Of a stretch of 64,000 nt of DNA, positions 63,400 through 64,000 are shown one piece after another (position 1 is the first letter of the stretch; each line of letters opens with the position of its first letter). The DNA is taken from positions 8,056,837 through 8,120,836 of the forward strand of contig NC_059289.1 of assembly GCF_017591435.1 (NCBI RefSeq). The letters run 5' to 3'. Both the position numbers and the translations under genes were made by a program. The notes below the pieces were generated by a model that saw only the letters and a list, made by a program, of their open reading frames with translations, had not been told where the DNA came from and did no database searches. This DNA comes from Portunus trituberculatus. Its lineage: Eukaryota > Arthropoda > Malacostraca > Decapoda > Portunidae.

Positions 63400-64000
63400 C
63401 TGTGGGCAAGTTTTTAAAATTAGGATCACATACTGCATGATTTACCTAAAGAATGGAAAGTATGCAAAGACAAGGATGGCAATTAATTATCTGCAAGGTA
63501 CAGGATGAGAGGTGGTAAGCCAATAGAGAGTAACTTTGGGATGTCAGGGAAAGATTACTCAAGTATACCTGAATGTACCACAGAATACCTGAGAGAATCA
63601 AATAATGAATGAACTACTATAGTAACCTCTAATGGGGAAGAACTAATGATCTGAATAAATAAAGAATTATAAAGGATGAATGTGTTGTCCTAAACTCATT
63701 AACCTCTTCACACCAGGCAACAGGAAATTGCTCCTGGTGCCATATCAGTGCTGGGTAGGAGTGGGGAGATACCTGACTCAGAGGCAGCTCTCTCTCTCTC
63801 TCTCCCGTATGAAAATGATGTTGGTAAGTGATTTTTCATAAGTACGTACACTTAACCCTCGGCTATCGCGCCCAATTGGGATCAAAATAGCAGCGCCATA
63901 GCCGAAAACGCGATAGCCGAATTAATCTTGGCGGGAAGGCGGTTTTGGCCAATGAGTGCTCAGATATTCCATGACGTCATAGCGGGGCGCGAAAGCAGGC
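63400..64000. other. ZNF236-like intron; hairpin repeat near the window end
   Basis: No exon seen. TTAACCCTCGGCTATCGCGC at 63853-63872 is mirrored by CGCGATAGCCGAATTAA at 63908-63924, a 12-bp inverted pair TCGGCTATCGCG/CGCGATAGCCGA. It may be the tip of a transposon cut by the window end. Confidence 0.5.

Overview
The window is animal nuclear DNA, most likely from a decapod crustacean (a crab or a close relative). The grounds are split genes with GT-AG introns, very dense microsatellites (pure (TC)n, (AC)n and (TA)n tracts up to about 230 bp), old LINE copies of the kind common in decapod genomes, and single-copy metazoan genes. Nothing looks prokaryotic. The order is an inference, because no marker gene is present.

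Region by region: 1-7613 is non-coding and packed with simple repeats, a diverged ~140 bp tandem repeat, two copies of a SINE and a LINE tail. 7614-27769 (+) is one split gene for a b(0,+)-type amino acid transporter (SLC7A9-like light subunit of a heteromeric transporter); its first coding exon is not identified. 28 to 36.4 kb holds microsatellites, a PIF/Harbinger-like MITE, a LINE with RNase H and a foldback element. Four more genes follow: NUFIP1-like (36529-38601, +, one coding exon), CINP-like (39477-40578, +, 5' end unresolved), LSM1 (41465-46317, +, three exons, complete) and a ZNF236-like multi-zinc-finger gene (57805-63399, -, ten exons seen, 5' end beyond the window). Between LSM1 and ZNF236 lie a broken piggyBac-type transposase (this one inside the LSM1 intron), a LINE split by a 1.6 kb solo LTR, and three head-to-tail copies of another LINE.

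The most interesting object is the transporter gene. Two segments are present as tandem alternative exons in identical reading phase: exon 3 in two versions (3a, 3b; TM3, the extracellular loop with the heavy-chain cysteine, and TM4) and exon 7 in three versions (7a, 7b, 7c; end of an outer loop plus TM8). All other exons are single. If one of each set is chosen, the locus can encode six transporters differing in the partner-binding loop and in a helix of the substrate-binding core. Exon 7 arithmetic (107, 107 and 104 nt, each 2 mod 3) means exactly one copy must be used to stay in frame. All five cassette exons have weak 5' splice sites, and a broken extra exon 7 start lies just upstream of 7a.

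The other genes act in separate housekeeping processes: NUFIP1 in box C/D snoRNP assembly, LSM1 in cytoplasmic mRNA decapping and decay, CINP in replication/checkpoint functions, ZNF236 as a probable transcription factor. They show no operon-like relationship.
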